52,799 nucleotides of DNA, taken from assembly GCA_947455215.1 (NCBI GenBank), contig CANGNA010000001.1, forward strand, positions 1 through 52,799, given 5' to 3'. The stretch is from Chitinophagaceae bacterium. Its GTDB lineage: Bacteria > Bacteroidota > Bacteroidia > Chitinophagales > Chitinophagaceae. Positions within the stretch are counted from its first letter, which is position 1. Each line of letters starts with the position of its first letter. A program made the translations under genes and the position numbers. Below, in pieces: positions 34,429 to 44,323 of the stretch. A model generated the notes under the pieces. The model worked only from the letters and a program-made list of their open reading frames with translations, had not been told where the DNA came from and did not search any database.

Positions 34429-37050
34429 ATGGCAAAGGGTAAGTCGGCGGAAACGCCGTTAATGAAGCAACACGGCGAGATCAAGGCAAAATATCCTGAT
34501 GCGGTATTACTGTTCAGGGTGGGTGATTTTTACGAGACATTCGGGGAGGATGCTATTGTGGCTTCGCGTGTGCTGGGCATTACTCTTACCAAGCGGAATA
34601 ACGGCGCTGCCAATTCGCAGGAGCTGGCGGGGTTCCCGCATCATTCGCTGGATACCTACCTGCACAAGTTGGTAAAGGCCGGTCACCGTGTGGCCATATG
34701 CGATCAGCTGGAAGACCCTAAGACCGTAAAGGGCATTGTGAAGCGTGGTGTTACCGAGCTGGTAACGCCAGGTGTGGCCACCAGCGATAAACTGCTGGAG
34801 AACCGTACCAACAACTTTCTTGCTGCCCTGCACCTTACCGACCATATGTGCGGTGTGGCCTTCCTGGATATTACCACAGGCGAGTTTTATGCAGCCGAGG
34901 GCAATATGGAATATATGGATAAGCTCTTGCAGAGCTTCCAGCCATCAGAAGTTATCCTTTCCAAGGCGCAGGTTAGGCGCTTTAAAGAGCAGTTCGATAC
35001 TAAGGTGTATACCTTCCATATGGAGGACTGGATATTTAAGGAGCAATATGCTTACGACCAGTTGCTGCAACAGTTCCAGACGGTATCGTTGAAGGGGTTT
35101 GGTATAGAAGATATGCGCAGCGCCATTGTGGCGTGCGGTGTGGCCATCCACTACCTGAAGGACACCGAGCATGCCAACCTGCAACACCTGAGCAGCATTC
35201 AACGTATAGTGGCCGATGAGTTTGTATGGATGGACCGTTTTACCATCCGCAATCTGGAACTGCTGGGCAGTAGTTATGAGCAGGGCGCATCGCTGCTTAC
35301 TGCCATAGACCATACATATACACCCATGGGTGCGCGCCTGATGAAGCGCTGGATGATCTTCCCGCTGTTCGACCTGCACCGCATAGAGCAGCGCCTGAAC
35401 CTGGTGAGCCATTTTATACTGGAGCAGGACCTGAACCACAGTCTAATGACCCTGGTTAAGCAGATAGGTGATGTGGAGCGCCTGATAGGCAAGATACCGC
35501 TGAAGAAAGCCAATCCGCGCGAGGTGCTGCAACTGGCCAAGGGACTGAAGTTCATGGAGGATATCCGTGAACTGTGCATTGGCGATAAGGATGAAAGCCT
35601 GGGCAGGCTGGTGCAACCCATGCAACCGCTCAGCGATCTGCGTCAAAGGATATTAGATACTATTACAGAAGATGCCCCGGTGCTCATCAGCAAGGGCGGA
35701 GCAATAAAAGAGGGTGTACATGCCGAATTGGACCACCTGCGCAAGATATCGCGCAGCGGTAAAGACTACCTGTTGCAGATACAACAAGAGGAAGCCAGTA
35801 AGACAGGTATATCATCGCTCAAGGTATCTTACAACAATGTGTTTGGTTACTACCTGGAGGTGACACATACGCATAAGGATAAGGTACCGGCAGAGTGGAT
35901 CCGCAAGCAGACACTGGCCAATGCCGAGCGCTACATAACGCCCGAACTGAAGGAATATGAAGAGAAGATACTGGGCGCAGAGGAGAAGATACTGGCTATA
36001 GAAACAGAGATATACCAGCAGTTGCTGGCAGCCATAGAGCCTTTTATAGCGCCTATACAAACCAATGCCAATATTGTAGCCCAGCTGGACTGCCTGCTGT
36101 GTTTTGCGCATAATGCCAGGACATACAATTATCACCGGCCACAGTTGAGTAAAGACCCGGTGCTGACCATAAAAGATGGCAGGCACCCGGTAATAGAACA
36201 GCGCCTGCCGCCGGGCGAGGCTTACGTGGCCAATGATATAGTGCTGGATAAGGACGAGCAGCAGGTGATCATCCTTACCGGTCCCAACATGAGCGGTAAG
36301 AGCGCCTTGCTGCGCCAAACGGCTATTATCACGCTGATGGCGCACATGGGTAGCTTTGTGCCGGCCACAGCGGCCACTATAGGGCTTACCGATAAGATAT
36401 TTACCCGTGTAGGCGCATCGGACAACCTGAGCGGTGGCGAGAGTACCTTTATGGTGGAGATGAACGAGACCGCCAGCATCATTAATAACATTACAGAGCG
36501 TAGCCTGATATTGCTGGACGAGATAGGCCGCGGTACAAGCACTTATGATGGCATATCTATAGCATGGTCTATTGTAGAACACCTGCATAACAGTGGAGCT
36601 AAGCCCAAGACGCTGTTTGCCACCCACTACCATGAACTGAATGAACTGGAGAACCAGCTGCCGAGAGTAAAGAACTACCACATCACGCACAAGGAAACGG
36701 CCAACAAGGTCATCTTCCTGCGCAAGATGGCACCAGGCGGCAGCCGTCACAGCTTTGGTATACAGGTGGCCCGCATGGCAGGTATGCCCAACAAGTTGCT
36801 GGACCGTGCCAACGAAATATTAGCCACACTGGAAGAGAAGCACGCAGCTACCGGTGGCGATACTCTGCAGAAGGTAAAGAACATAAAGGCGGCGCCACAG
36901 TTCCAGCTGAATATATTTGATGGTGTTACCGATGATATCCGCCGCATACAGCAATTGCTGGATGAGACCGACATCAACACGCTAACGCCGGTAGAAGCCC
37001 TGCTGAAATTAAACGAACTGAAAGGAATAACTAAACAGTATCAGAAGTGA
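34429..37050 (+). CDS. mutS: DNA mismatch repair protein MutS
   Basis: This 873-residue ATPase recognises mismatches and small loops. The mismatch-binding Phe-X-Glu is F34-Y35-E36 within FRVGDFYETFG. The connector, lever and clamp domains follow (about 130-540). The ATPase domain has Walker A GPNMSGKSALLRQ near residue 618, ASDNLSGGESTF near 663, Walker B LLDEIGRGTSTYDG near 695, and FATHYHEL near 728. All motifs of MutS1 are present, so it is not the MutS2 type. The start at 34429 (MAKGKSAETPLMKQ) fits the family N-terminus. The YdeI-like gene starts 7 bases after the stop. Confidence 0.98.
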   Translation: MAKGKSAETPLMKQHGEIKAKYPDAVLLFRVGDFYETFGEDAIVASRVLGITLTKRNNGAANSQELAGFPHHSLDTYLHKLVKAGHRVAICDQLEDPKTVKGIVKRGVTELVTPGVATSDKLLENRTNNFLAALHLTDHMCGVAFLDITTGEFYAAEGNMEYMDKLLQSFQPSEVILSKAQVRRFKEQFDTKVYTFHMEDWIFKEQYAYDQLLQQFQTVSLKGFGIEDMRSAIVACGVAIHYLKDTEHANLQHLSSIQRIVADEFVWMDRFTIRNLELLGSSYEQGASLLTAIDHTYTPMGARLMKRWMIFPLFDLHRIEQRLNLVSHFILEQDLNHSLMTLVKQIGDVERLIGKIPLKKANPREVLQLAKGLKFMEDIRELCIGDKDESLGRLVQPMQPLSDLRQRILDTITEDAPVLISKGGAIKEGVHAELDHLRKISRSGKDYLLQIQQEEASKTGISSLKVSYNNVFGYYLEVTHTHKDKVPAEWIRKQTLANAERYITPELKEYEEKILGAEEKILAIETEIYQQLLAAIEPFIAPIQTNANIVAQLDCLLCFAHNARTYNYHRPQLSKDPVLTIKDGRHPVIEQRLPPGEAYVANDIVLDKDEQQVIILTGPNMSGKSALLRQTAIITLMAHMGSFVPATAATIGLTDKIFTRVGASDNLSGGESTFMVEMNETASIINNITERSLILLDEIGRGTSTYDGISIAWSIVEHLHNSGAKPKTLFATHYHELNELENQLPRVKNYHITHKETANKVIFLRKMAPGGSRHSFGIQVARMAGMPNKLLDRANEILATLEEKHAATGGDTLQKVKNIKAAPQFQLNIFDGVTDDIRRIQQLLDETDINTLTPVEALLKLNELKGITKQYQK

Positions 37051-37057
37051 TCCAGCC

Positions 37058-37540
37058 TTGAAGCCCCTGGTAGACAAGACATACATACTTGAGCGATTCC
37101 CCGGCAAGGGTGGGTGGACGTATGCACGTGTACCTGAGGTGTTGAGATCGGACAGTAACCCTTTTGGCTGGGTAAAGGTTATGGGTAGTATTGATGGGGT
37201 TGCACTGCGGCACTACCACCTGATCCCAATGGGCGATGGTACATTGATGCTGCCGGTAAAGGCTGAGATACGTAAAAAGATAAAGAAGGAGGCAGGAGAT
37301 ACCGTCAGGGTAGTACTTTACCGGGAAACGGAAGCATTGGAGATACCAGGTGAAATGCAGATATGCCTAAGGGACGAGCCTGCCGCACATGCTTTTTTTT
37401 ACAGGCTTGCTGAAGGTGAACAGAAGTATTACATACAGTGGATATATAGTGCCAAAAAGGAGGAGACAAAAGCTAACCGGATGGCCCTTGCAATAGGTAA
37501 ATTGGCTAAGCGCTTAAAATTCCACGATAAACTGTCATAG
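37058..37540 (+). CDS. YdeI/OmpD-associated family protein with DUF1905 domain
   Basis: This 160-residue soluble protein has an N-terminal DUF1905 beta-barrel (about 5-95, with FPGKGGWTYARVP, VKVMGSIDGVALRH, PVKAEIRKKIKKEAGDTV and VRVVLYRE) and a C-terminal helical YdeI-like part (about 100-160, with EPAAHAFFYRLAEGEQKYYI and KANRMALAI). Proteins of this kind are linked in databases to bacteriocin protection or OmpD, but the function is poorly defined. The start is TTG; no ATG is available close to the conserved N-terminus. It lies 7 bases after mutS and is surely in its transcript, though a link to repair is not implied. Confidence 0.85.
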   Translation: MKPLVDKTYILERFPGKGGWTYARVPEVLRSDSNPFGWVKVMGSIDGVALRHYHLIPMGDGTLMLPVKAEIRKKIKKEAGDTVRVVLYRETEALEIPGEMQICLRDEPAAHAFFYRLAEGEQKYYIQWIYSAKKEETKANRMALAIGKLAKRLKFHDKLS

Positions 37541-37579
37541 CACTACGGCAAGGTTTTTATGCATGTAACGGAATAACTA

Positions 37580-37825
37580 ATGCATATGTCTGCCGTCAAT
37601 TCTACAACAGTACTGGAAAAGCTAAGAATAATAACCGATGGCGACGCGCATCGTCGCGTCGATATACATGTACTAGCTGATTGTATGGGTGTTTCTGTAT
37701 CGGTGCTGGTGTCTGTGCTCACCGAGTTGGAGCATCGCGATGAGATAAAGCTGGATATTACTATCAGTGATGCCAATGAACTAACATATACAGGTACGGT
37801 GCAGATAATGCCGCATGTACTATGA
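37580..37825 (+). CDS. small winged-helix-like hypothetical protein
   Basis: The 81 residues look like a minimal winged helix: a first helix (TTVLEKLRIITDG), a helix-turn-helix-like part (VDIHVLADCMGVSVSVLVSVLTEL) and a beta-wing (DEIKLDITISDANELTYTGTV). I do not recognise a named family. The start may be the ATG at 37580 or the one at 37586. It lies 39 bases after the YdeI-like gene and ends 6 bases into the convergent membrane-protein gene. It may be the last gene of the mutS transcript. A DNA-binding or partner-binding role is inference. Confidence 0.55.
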   Translation: MHMSAVNSTTVLEKLRIITDGDAHRRVDIHVLADCMGVSVSVLVSVLTELEHRDEIKLDITISDANELTYTGTVQIMPHVL

Positions 37826-39286
37826 CACTACATCTGACGGCTTTTGTAGCGTATGCAATAAGGCAATTGGGATGATAATACCTAAGGCATAAATAGGGTC
37901 GAGGTAGCGCATGAGTACAATAGTGGATGCGATACTGAACAGCGAAAAGCTGATGTAGAAAGTGATCCATACCCAATTGGCAGCCATATTCTTTCCTTTC
38001 ACTGCTATGGCCCGCCGTATGATAATGACCACAACAGCCAGGTTGAACAGGTTGATGAGCATGGATATGAATGGATATACGGATGCAATGACTAGCTGCA
38101 CGCCGGGGAAACGGCATTCCGGTCTGTCGGTATCCATATCATACCATTGCACTGCCGGCGTAGGGATGGTCACATTGCCATTATTATAGCTGGCCAATAT
38201 CTCTTTGTCGGGCAGCATAAAGTATCGCGCATTATTCAGCATGTAGTACCGTATGTAAGCCATAGGTGCCGCTTTTATTGCAGCTTTCCCAAAATTATCC
38301 AGTTCTATGGATGTTGCCATCCACTGCTGGCCATATGAGCCGCCAAACCGCTGCATGCGGGTATACAGGTATCGTTTGATGGGCGATTGCCTGTTCCAGA
38401 TATAGGTAGTGCCTACATCACCTTCTTTGTAGAAAGAATCGATACCGGCCTTGACGAGTTCATTAATGTATTGGCATTCCTCGTTGGGCATATCTTCATT
38501 GTCCAGGTTGATATGCTTGTAGTAGCACAGTACATTGTTGGCTATCTGCCAGCCGGAAAAGCCCGAGAAGATAGGTTGGCCCAGCTTTTCCTCGAGAAAT
38601 GATCTTTTGTTCTGCACATAGACCAGCAGGCATATGGCCATGATAGCTATCCCTGCCATTTTGAACCAGGCCTTATGCCTGGCAATAACGTAAACAACCA
38701 ATGGCACAATAGGGTAGAAGATAGCCGTGTAACGAACGTGGAAGCAAAGCATCAGCAATATGGTTTGCGTAGCCAGCATGGCGATGGTTCCCTTACGCAG
38801 TAGCCACAGACAGGAAGTGAACCAGAGTACGGTCAGCGAGCAGAAAAGGCTGTCGCTGGATATCAGGTTGGTTTGCAACAGCAGTATTGGGTTGAGCAGC
38901 GCTACCCAGAATACTATCATTCGTGCTTTTGGCGGAAAACCGTAGAGATAGTCGGCACTAAAGAAGCAAACCAATGTACTGACAAAGAACAGCAGGTACT
39001 GAATAAATACAGTGAAATTGATATTATTGCTGATAGCGTGGCAAATGCCCAGGAAATCGCAGTAGCCAACGGGCCTGTATGAGATGCTGAGTTTGCGTAT
39101 TGCGTCGTCAATATAGGTAAGTGAATCTACAAAAAAGTCGGGCTGAGGGTATAGCAACTTCAGTAGTATAAAAAGCACAACAAACGCTGCCGCAGCCATG
39201 GCCAGCAATTTCTTTTGTCCCATGATGTATGTAGGGAATCCATTGGCCAAATGACTTGCTGCTGTTATGTTATTTTGTTCTGGCAT
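37820..39286 (-). CDS. polytopic membrane protein, ArnT/PMT-like
   Basis: This 488-residue inner-membrane protein has about ten or more transmembrane segments. An N-terminal helix (about 27-45) is followed by a loop with the acidic stretch DFFVDSLTYIDDAIRKL, as in GT-C glycosyltransferases where the first outer loop carries the catalytic Asp. The rest has repeated aromatic membrane segments and a large extracellular region near residues 250-360. I regard it as a possible GT-C family (glycosyltransferase 39/83-like) enzyme, but no diagnostic motif beyond the loop is visible. The ATG at 39286 is preferred over the GTG at 39295. It stands alone. Confidence 0.6.
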   Translation of the reverse strand: MPEQNNITAASHLANGFPTYIMGQKKLLAMAAAAFVVLFILLKLLYPQPDFFVDSLTYIDDAIRKLSISYRPVGYCDFLGICHAISNNINFTVFIQYLLFFVSTLVCFFSADYLYGFPPKARMIVFWVALLNPILLLQTNLISSDSLFCSLTVLWFTSCLWLLRKGTIAMLATQTILLMLCFHVRYTAIFYPIVPLVVYVIARHKAWFKMAGIAIMAICLLVYVQNKRSFLEEKLGQPIFSGFSGWQIANNVLCYYKHINLDNEDMPNEECQYINELVKAGIDSFYKEGDVGTTYIWNRQSPIKRYLYTRMQRFGGSYGQQWMATSIELDNFGKAAIKAAPMAYIRYYMLNNARYFMLPDKEILASYNNGNVTIPTPAVQWYDMDTDRPECRFPGVQLVIASVYPFISMLINLFNLAVVVIIIRRAIAVKGKNMAANWVWITFYISFSLFSIASTIVLMRYLDPIYALGIIIPIALLHTLQKPSDVVS

Positions 39287-39327
39287 ATAACGCACTGTAG
39301 GCCATAAAAGTAACTAAAGCGGTGGTA

Positions 39328-40974
39328 TTACAAAACAGCCTTCGGTATGGCATCTACCAGGCGCCGGGTATATTCATGCACCGGGTGTTTCAATACATCT
39401 TCTGCTGTGCCGGTTTCCACTAATACTCCGGCCTGCATCACCATTACGCGGTCGCTTATGTAGTGCACCACATTCAGGTCGTGCGATATGAAAAGGTAGG
39501 TGAGTCCCAACTCATGCTGTAGTTGTTTCAGCAGGTTCAGTATCTGTGCCTGTACACTTACATCAAGTGCTGATACACTTTCATCGCAGATAAGCAGTTG
39601 CGGGCGTACCGATAGTGCCCTGGCTATACCTATACGCTGGCGTTGCCCACCGGAAAACTGGTGTGGATATTTGTACATCGCATCGGCAGGTAACTGCACC
39701 ATATCCAATAAGCGCCGTACTTCAGCCATTTGCCTGTCGGTGGGTACTATTTGGTGTACTGTCAATGGTTCTTTTAAAATGTCGCCAATTGTCATGCGTG
39801 GATTCAGACAAGAGTACGGATCCTGGAATACCATCTGTATGTTGGTGCGCATGTCTTTCCATTCGCGGGGTGCTAGCCTTGCAAGGTCTTTGCCGGAGTA
39901 TATAATAGCCCCCGATGTTACCGGCAATATGCCCATTATGGCCTTGCTCAGCGTGCTCTTGCCACAGCCACTTTCGCCGACAAGTCCCAGTGTTTCCCCC
40001 ATTTTTATCTCAAAGGAAACATCCTTTACTGCTTTAAAGTCGCCGAACCATACATTGAGGTTGCTTACGCTCAATAGTGTATCAACTTCAATTATTTTGG
40101 GTGTCTCTGCTACAGTTGTATAGTTGCCCAACAATATGTCTTGTACTGTGGGGAGTACCTGGCCTTTATGTTCGGCAGAGGGTTTACAGGCAAGCAATGC
40201 TTTGGTGTAAGGGTCGTGCGGGTTCCTTAATACCTGTTGTGCATCGCCATACTCCTTTGTTTCGCCCTTGTACATCACCAATACCTTGTCGGCTATCGTG
40301 GCAGCCAGTGCCAGATCGTGGGTAATGAACACCATGGCGGTATTGAATTCCTGTTGCAGGTAGGTCATCAGGCGGATGATCTCCTGCTGTACGGTAACGT
40401 CGAGTGCGGTGGTTGGCTCATCGGCTATCAGCAAGGCGGGGTGGTTGCACATGGCCATGGCTATCATTACCCGCTGTTTTTGTCCGCCGGATAGCTGATG
40501 GGGGTAGCGCTCGTATAACGCTGCAGGGTTCGGCAGTTGCACCTTATCCAGCCAGCTAATGGCCTGTTGCCGTGCCTCTTGTTTGCTTAAGTGGTTATGC
40601 GCCAGTATGGCCTCCTGTAGTTGCCTGCCCACTTTCATCACTGGGTTCAGCGCGCTCATAGGTTCCTGGAACACCATGCTTATCGCATTGCCTCTTATAC
40701 CCGAAGCCTGTTGTGGCGTGAGTGTTGCTAGCTCCGTTGGCGTCCCTGTGTTCAGTTGTATCTTACCGGTGGTACGTGCCTGCCTGGGTAATAAGCCCAT
40801 CAACGCCAGGGCGGTTAACGACTTGCCCGATCCGCTTTCGCCCACAATAGCTAATGTCTCTCCTTTGCCAAGGGCGAAGGAGAGATCGGATACAGTCGAA
40901 AAGGGCTGCCCATCAAATGTGATGTGCAGCCCCTCTACAGTTAGTATGTTATTAGTTTCAGGCACAGATGCCAT
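39328..40974 (-). CDS. fused dipeptide/oligopeptide ABC transporter ATPase (DppD-DppF)
   Basis: This 548-residue protein has two complete ABC ATPase units in one chain. Unit 1 has Walker A GESGSGKS near residue 46, signature LSGGQKQR near 160 and Walker [13 protein letters not shown]. Unit 2 has Walker A GESGCGKS near 330, signature FSGGQRQR near 440 and Walker [13 protein letters not shown]. The order and sequences match the DppD/OppD and DppF/OppF halves, fused as in YejF/GsiA. It drives uptake of peptides or glutathione. No permease or binding-protein gene is visible nearby. The ATG at 40974 is preferred over the TTG at 40989. Confidence 0.92.
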   Translation of the reverse strand: MASVPETNNILTVEGLHITFDGQPFSTVSDLSFALGKGETLAIVGESGSGKSLTALALMGLLPRQARTTGKIQLNTGTPTELATLTPQQASGIRGNAISMVFQEPMSALNPVMKVGRQLQEAILAHNHLSKQEARQQAISWLDKVQLPNPAALYERYPHQLSGGQKQRVMIAMAMCNHPALLIADEPTTALDVTVQQEIIRLMTYLQQEFNTAMVFITHDLALAATIADKVLVMYKGETKEYGDAQQVLRNPHDPYTKALLACKPSAEHKGQVLPTVQDILLGNYTTVAETPKIIEVDTLLSVSNLNVWFGDFKAVKDVSFEIKMGETLGLVGESGCGKSTLSKAIMGILPVTSGAIIYSGKDLARLAPREWKDMRTNIQMVFQDPYSCLNPRMTIGDILKEPLTVHQIVPTDRQMAEVRRLLDMVQLPADAMYKYPHQFSGGQRQRIGIARALSVRPQLLICDESVSALDVSVQAQILNLLKQLQHELGLTYLFISHDLNVVHYISDRVMVMQAGVLVETGTAEDVLKHPVHEYTRRLVDAIPKAVL

Positions 40975-40991
40975 CTCATTTCGTTTCAAAA

Positions 40992-41023
40992 CACCTCACT
41001 CTCCGTCGGAGAGGGTCGGGGTG
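40992..41023. repeat. dispersed intergenic repeat motif
   Basis: CACCTCACTCTCC-GTC-GGAGAGGGTCGGGGTG forms a small hairpin (CTCTCC/GGAGAG with a 3-base loop). It matches a common short intergenic repeat motif of many bacterial genomes, here between the AMP nucleosidase and ABC genes. Confidence 0.5.
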
Positions 41024-41036
41024 AAGCTTTGGCTGA

Positions 41037-41807
41037 TTAAAATTTAAGGTGCTTTACGGTCTTGCCATTATTGATCAGCTGTTTCAATGAATCTATGCCG
41101 ATCTTAATGTGATTATCAACATAATTTTTAGTGACCAGGCTATCCTTTTCTGCGGTCTTTACCCCATCAGGTATCATTGGCTGATCCGATACCAGCAGCA
41201 AAGCACCTACCGGTATCTCGTTATAAAACCCGGTACTGAAAATAGTGGCTGTTTCCATATCTATGGCCATAGCGCGTATGCGGCGCAAGTAGGCTTTAAA
41301 CTCTTCGTCATGCTCCCAAACGCGGCGGTTGGTAGTGTATACCGTTCCTGTCCAGTAGTCCATGTTATAGTCGCGGATGGTAGTAGATATAGCTTTCTGC
41401 AGGGCAAAAGAGGGCAGGGCAGGTACTTCCGGCGGAAAGTAGTCATTGCTGGTACCATCGCCCCGTATCGCAGCTATAGGCAGTATCAGGTCGCCCACAT
41501 TGTTCTTCTTCTTCAGGCCGCCGCACTTGCCCAGGAACAGTACCGCGTGGGGTTGTATGGCAGAGAGCAGGTCCATCATGGTGGCGGCGGTAGGACTACC
41601 CATACCAAAGTTGATGATGGTGATATTATCGGCAGTAGCGCACTGCATAGGTTTGTCCAGTCCTACTACAGGCACGCCATGCATTTCGGCAAATATGTTT
41701 ATATAATTACTGAAGTTGCACAGCAGGATGTATTTACCAAAATCTTCCAGTTTCTGCCCTGTGTACCTCGGCAGCCAGTTCTCTACTATTTCTTGTTTTG
41801 TTTTCAT
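41037..41807 (-). CDS. amn: AMP nucleosidase
   Basis: This 256-residue enzyme belongs to the nucleoside phosphorylase superfamily and matches the short Bacteroidota form of AMP nucleosidase. It hydrolyses AMP to adenine and ribose-5-phosphate. INFGMGSPTAATMMDLLSAI near residue 68 and VLFLGKCGGLKKKNNVGDLI near 90 form the phosphate-ribose site, and AMAIDMETATIFSTGF near 188 holds the Met-Glu pair with the catalytic base downstream (VSDQPMIPDGVKT). The ATG at 41807 is chosen over the GTG at 41816. It ends close to the ABC ATPase gene on the same strand, but nothing links the two functionally. Confidence 0.88.
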   Translation of the reverse strand: MKTKQEIVENWLPRYTGQKLEDFGKYILLCNFSNYINIFAEMHGVPVVGLDKPMQCATADNITIINFGMGSPTAATMMDLLSAIQPHAVLFLGKCGGLKKKNNVGDLILPIAAIRGDGTSNDYFPPEVPALPSFALQKAISTTIRDYNMDYWTGTVYTTNRRVWEHDEEFKAYLRRIRAMAIDMETATIFSTGFYNEIPVGALLLVSDQPMIPDGVKTAEKDSLVTKNYVDNHIKIGIDSLKQLINNGKTVKHLKF

Positions 41808-41874
41808 ATGCTTCACTTGTTTTATGTTGTAACATTAATGGCTTAATGTTACCTGTAAATATTGTTTTTATGGG

Positions 41875-43587
41875 TTATAATTCCTTCGCCCGCTGCATCC
41901 TGGCCAGTTTGCTGTTCCTGTAGCCGTATAAGAAGTATATGCACAAGCCTACCAGCAGCCACAGCATAAAGCGCTGCCAGTTGGTAGTGCCGGATTCGCA
42001 AAGCAGGTAGGTACAGCACAAAAAGCCAAGTATGGGGATCAGTGAAAATTTGTTGACAGCTGATAAAACTGCGGTAACAAAGAACACGATAGCGAAACCG
42101 ATATACGGCACTTTTTCTGAAAGCGTGATTCGTTCCACAGGTCCTATGTGCTCATGCAGTACAAAAAATGTGGTCACCCCATTTTTGTTAAATACCCACA
42201 TGCAGATACCTGCGGCAACAAACAGCAGTGGTACTATTACGCTGCCGTTTACATAGGGTGTCTTGAATTTAGACTGCGGGCGGTTAGGGTCATTGTGAAA
42301 CTTTACAATACCGCCGCACACCAGTACAAAAGCAAACAACGTTCCTACGCTGGTCAGGTTCACCACCTCGTTCAGGTTAAGGAACAGGGCAGGTACGCCC
42401 ACCACCACACCGGTAAGTATGGTAGAGAAAGACGGTGTTTTGTACTTAGGGTGCATTTTGGCAAATACCGGCGGCAGCAATCCATCGCGACTCATGCTCA
42501 TCCATATGCGGGGTTGGCCCAGTTGGAACACCAGCAACACACTGGCCGTAGCTATCACTGCACCAACAGATATGATCATGGCCAGCGAATGCGCAAATGG
42601 CGTGTTGATACTGCCAAACACAAATGCCAGCGGATCGCCCACATTCAGTTTAGAATAGCTCACCATGCCCGTGAGCACCAAAGCTATTGCTACAAATATC
42701 ACCGTGCAGATGATAAGCGACAGGAACATCGCCCTTGGCAGATCGCGTTGCGGATTTTTACATTCTTCGGCTGTGGTAGATATGGCATCGAACCCAATGT
42801 AGGAGAAGAATACTGCTGCAGTACCACTCAACACGCCACCCATACCATTGGGCAGGAACGGTGTCCAGTTGCTGGTATCTACATAAAAAGCACCTGCTAC
42901 CATCACCAGTATGATGATGCCTATTTTCAGGATCACCATGACATTCGTGGAGCGCTTGGATTCTTTGATGCCTATGTAAATGATATAAGTGATCAGTATG
43001 GTAATAAGGAATGCCGGCAGATCGCAGATCAGCCTCAGGCTACCCAGCGACGGCGCTGTTTTCCATGCGGCTATGGCCTCCTCACTGCCTTGTGCCCTTG
43101 CAGTCCAGTAATCGGTACACAGGTATTCGGGTATGTGCGGCCGGAAGGAGCCTATATGTAAGTGGTTGACGAATGAGGTGAAGTAGTCGCTCCACGATAT
43201 GGCTACTGCAATATTACCTATGGCATACTCCATCAGCAGGTCCCAGCCTATTATCCAGGCTATCAGCTCGCCGAAGGCCACGTAAGAGTAGGTGTACGCG
43301 CTGCCTGATACCGGCACCATGCTGGCAAACTCGGCATAGCAGAGTGCTGAAAAACCACAGGCTACAGACACGAACAGGAACAGCAGGATGATGCCGGGCC
43401 CGCCCGAATAACTGGCGCCTCCGATGGTGGAGAATATACCCGCACCCACTATGGCGGCAATACCCATAAAGGTAAGATCGCGGGTGGTAAGGATACGTTT
43501 CATCTCCCCGCTTTCGTGGCCGTCCCCCAGGCCACGGGCTGCTTCTTCAATTATTACATCTACAGATTTCTTTCGGAACAGACTCAT
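41875..43587 (-). CDS. APC-family amino acid permease
   Basis: This 570-residue inner-membrane transporter has 12-14 helices. The N-terminus carries LTFMGIAAIVGAGIFSTIGG near residue 33, the consensus first-helix motif of APC transporters. AAVFFSYIGFDAISTTAEECKNPQRDLPRA near 258 is the typical helix 6 and loop. It is closest to the YhdG/cationic amino acid group. Substrates are probably amino acids; which one cannot be told. The C-terminal extension is hydrophobic (FIPILGFLCCTYLL-type helices), so the helix count exceeds 12. It is a single gene, flanked by AMP nucleosidase downstream. Confidence 0.93.
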   Translation of the reverse strand: MSLFRKKSVDVIIEEAARGLGDGHESGEMKRILTTRDLTFMGIAAIVGAGIFSTIGGASYSGGPGIILLFLFVSVACGFSALCYAEFASMVPVSGSAYTYSYVAFGELIAWIIGWDLLMEYAIGNIAVAISWSDYFTSFVNHLHIGSFRPHIPEYLCTDYWTARAQGSEEAIAAWKTAPSLGSLRLICDLPAFLITILITYIIYIGIKESKRSTNVMVILKIGIIILVMVAGAFYVDTSNWTPFLPNGMGGVLSGTAAVFFSYIGFDAISTTAEECKNPQRDLPRAMFLSLIICTVIFVAIALVLTGMVSYSKLNVGDPLAFVFGSINTPFAHSLAMIISVGAVIATASVLLVFQLGQPRIWMSMSRDGLLPPVFAKMHPKYKTPSFSTILTGVVVGVPALFLNLNEVVNLTSVGTLFAFVLVCGGIVKFHNDPNRPQSKFKTPYVNGSVIVPLLFVAAGICMWVFNKNGVTTFFVLHEHIGPVERITLSEKVPYIGFAIVFFVTAVLSAVNKFSLIPILGFLCCTYLLCESGTTNWQRFMLWLLVGLCIYFLYGYRNSKLARMQRAKEL

Positions 43588-43663
43588 CAGCTATAAAAAT
43601 AAGGTAAAGTACAATGCCATTCTTGGTGTCTTTACAAAGGAACAGTGCTTTTATAAAAAGGAA

Positions 43664-43683
43664 AACCCCGCAATAGCGGGGTT
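43664..43683 (-). terminator. terminator of lipoprotein gene
   Basis: AACCCCGC and GCGGGGTT enclose AATA. On the minus strand the hairpin is followed by TTCCTTTTT, an intrinsic terminator for the gene ending at 43705. Confidence 0.85.
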
Positions 43684-43704
43684 ATATTGATATGGTAAAT
43701 GCTA

Positions 43705-44241
43705 TTACTTGTGCAGGCTGAACCAACCGTTCGATACATTGATCAATTGACCATTGATCTTGTCGAGGCCCTGGAAATGGAATCTGCCCACGATGCGGGT
43801 AGCATCATTACGAATGATCTGTACCTGGCCAACATTGCCAAAATAACTATAGTAGGTTATAGGCCCCGTAGCAGGACTGTCTACAAATTGCATCCACCTG
43901 TTGGTAACTTTGTACCCCATCGGATAGATATTATTGCTATATACATCTTCAAGATGCATAGAGAAACCGTGAGCTATACCGTAGTAGGCAGTTATTTCAT
44001 TGGCACCACCTGTGAAAGTGAAAAAAGCCTGCGTAGAATCTATATGAACGAACGTGCCGTTTACATTGGCACTTACCGCATCAGTACCTGTCCAGTTAAA
44101 TCCCGCAGAGTCCAATACATCCAAAGGGTTTACACTGCCGTTTGCAGCCGATGTAATGTTAGCATTGTAATCTCCGTTGTTACATGCAAAGAACGTTGTG
44201 GCTGTTGCAACAAAGATGATAGAGAAAAGAATCTTTTTCAT
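43705..44241 (-). CDS. hypothetical lipoprotein
   Basis: This 178-residue protein has a lipoprotein signal (TTFFAC, Cys at about 20) followed by Asn-Asn. The mature part has beta-strands with alternating aromatic residues (FTFTGGANEITAYYGIAHGF) and a Gly/Asn-rich start. It looks like a small beta-sandwich of the type found in many Bacteroidota lipoproteins of unknown role. It has its own terminator, and a possible promoter is seen upstream (TATCTTTA with TTG 18 bases away, minus strand, 44259-44287). No partner gene is apparent. Confidence 0.75.
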   Translation of the reverse strand: MKKILFSIIFVATATTFFACNNGDYNANITSAANGSVNPLDVLDSAGFNWTGTDAVSANVNGTFVHIDSTQAFFTFTGGANEITAYYGIAHGFSMHLEDVYSNNIYPMGYKVTNRWMQFVDSPATGPITYYSYFGNVGQVQIIRNDATRIVGRFHFQGLDKINGQLINVSNGWFSLHK

Positions 44242-44258
44242 AAAAAGAATTTAATTCG

Positions 44259-44287
44259 TAAAGATACTAAGCTATACAATAATACAA
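44259..44287 (-). promoter_or_regulatory. possible promoter of lipoprotein gene
   Basis: On the minus strand TTG (44287-44285) and TATCTTTA (44266-44259) are 18 bases apart. The last base deviates from TAnnTTTG and the spacing is one short, so support is moderate. Confidence 0.4.
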
Positions 44288-44323
44288 AAGATTATTTTTC
44301 ACATTATTGTGGCGGGGTAAAAG

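Noticed and set aside
35812-36750. 312-residue open frame on the minus strand
   Set aside because: It lies antisense to the mutS ATPase region, which is strongly conserved on the plus strand. It is a by-product of codon use.
42148-43161. 337-residue open frame on the plus strand
   Set aside because: It lies wholly antisense to the APC permease gene, has a low-complexity composition rich in His, Tyr, Gln and Arg, and shows no domain.
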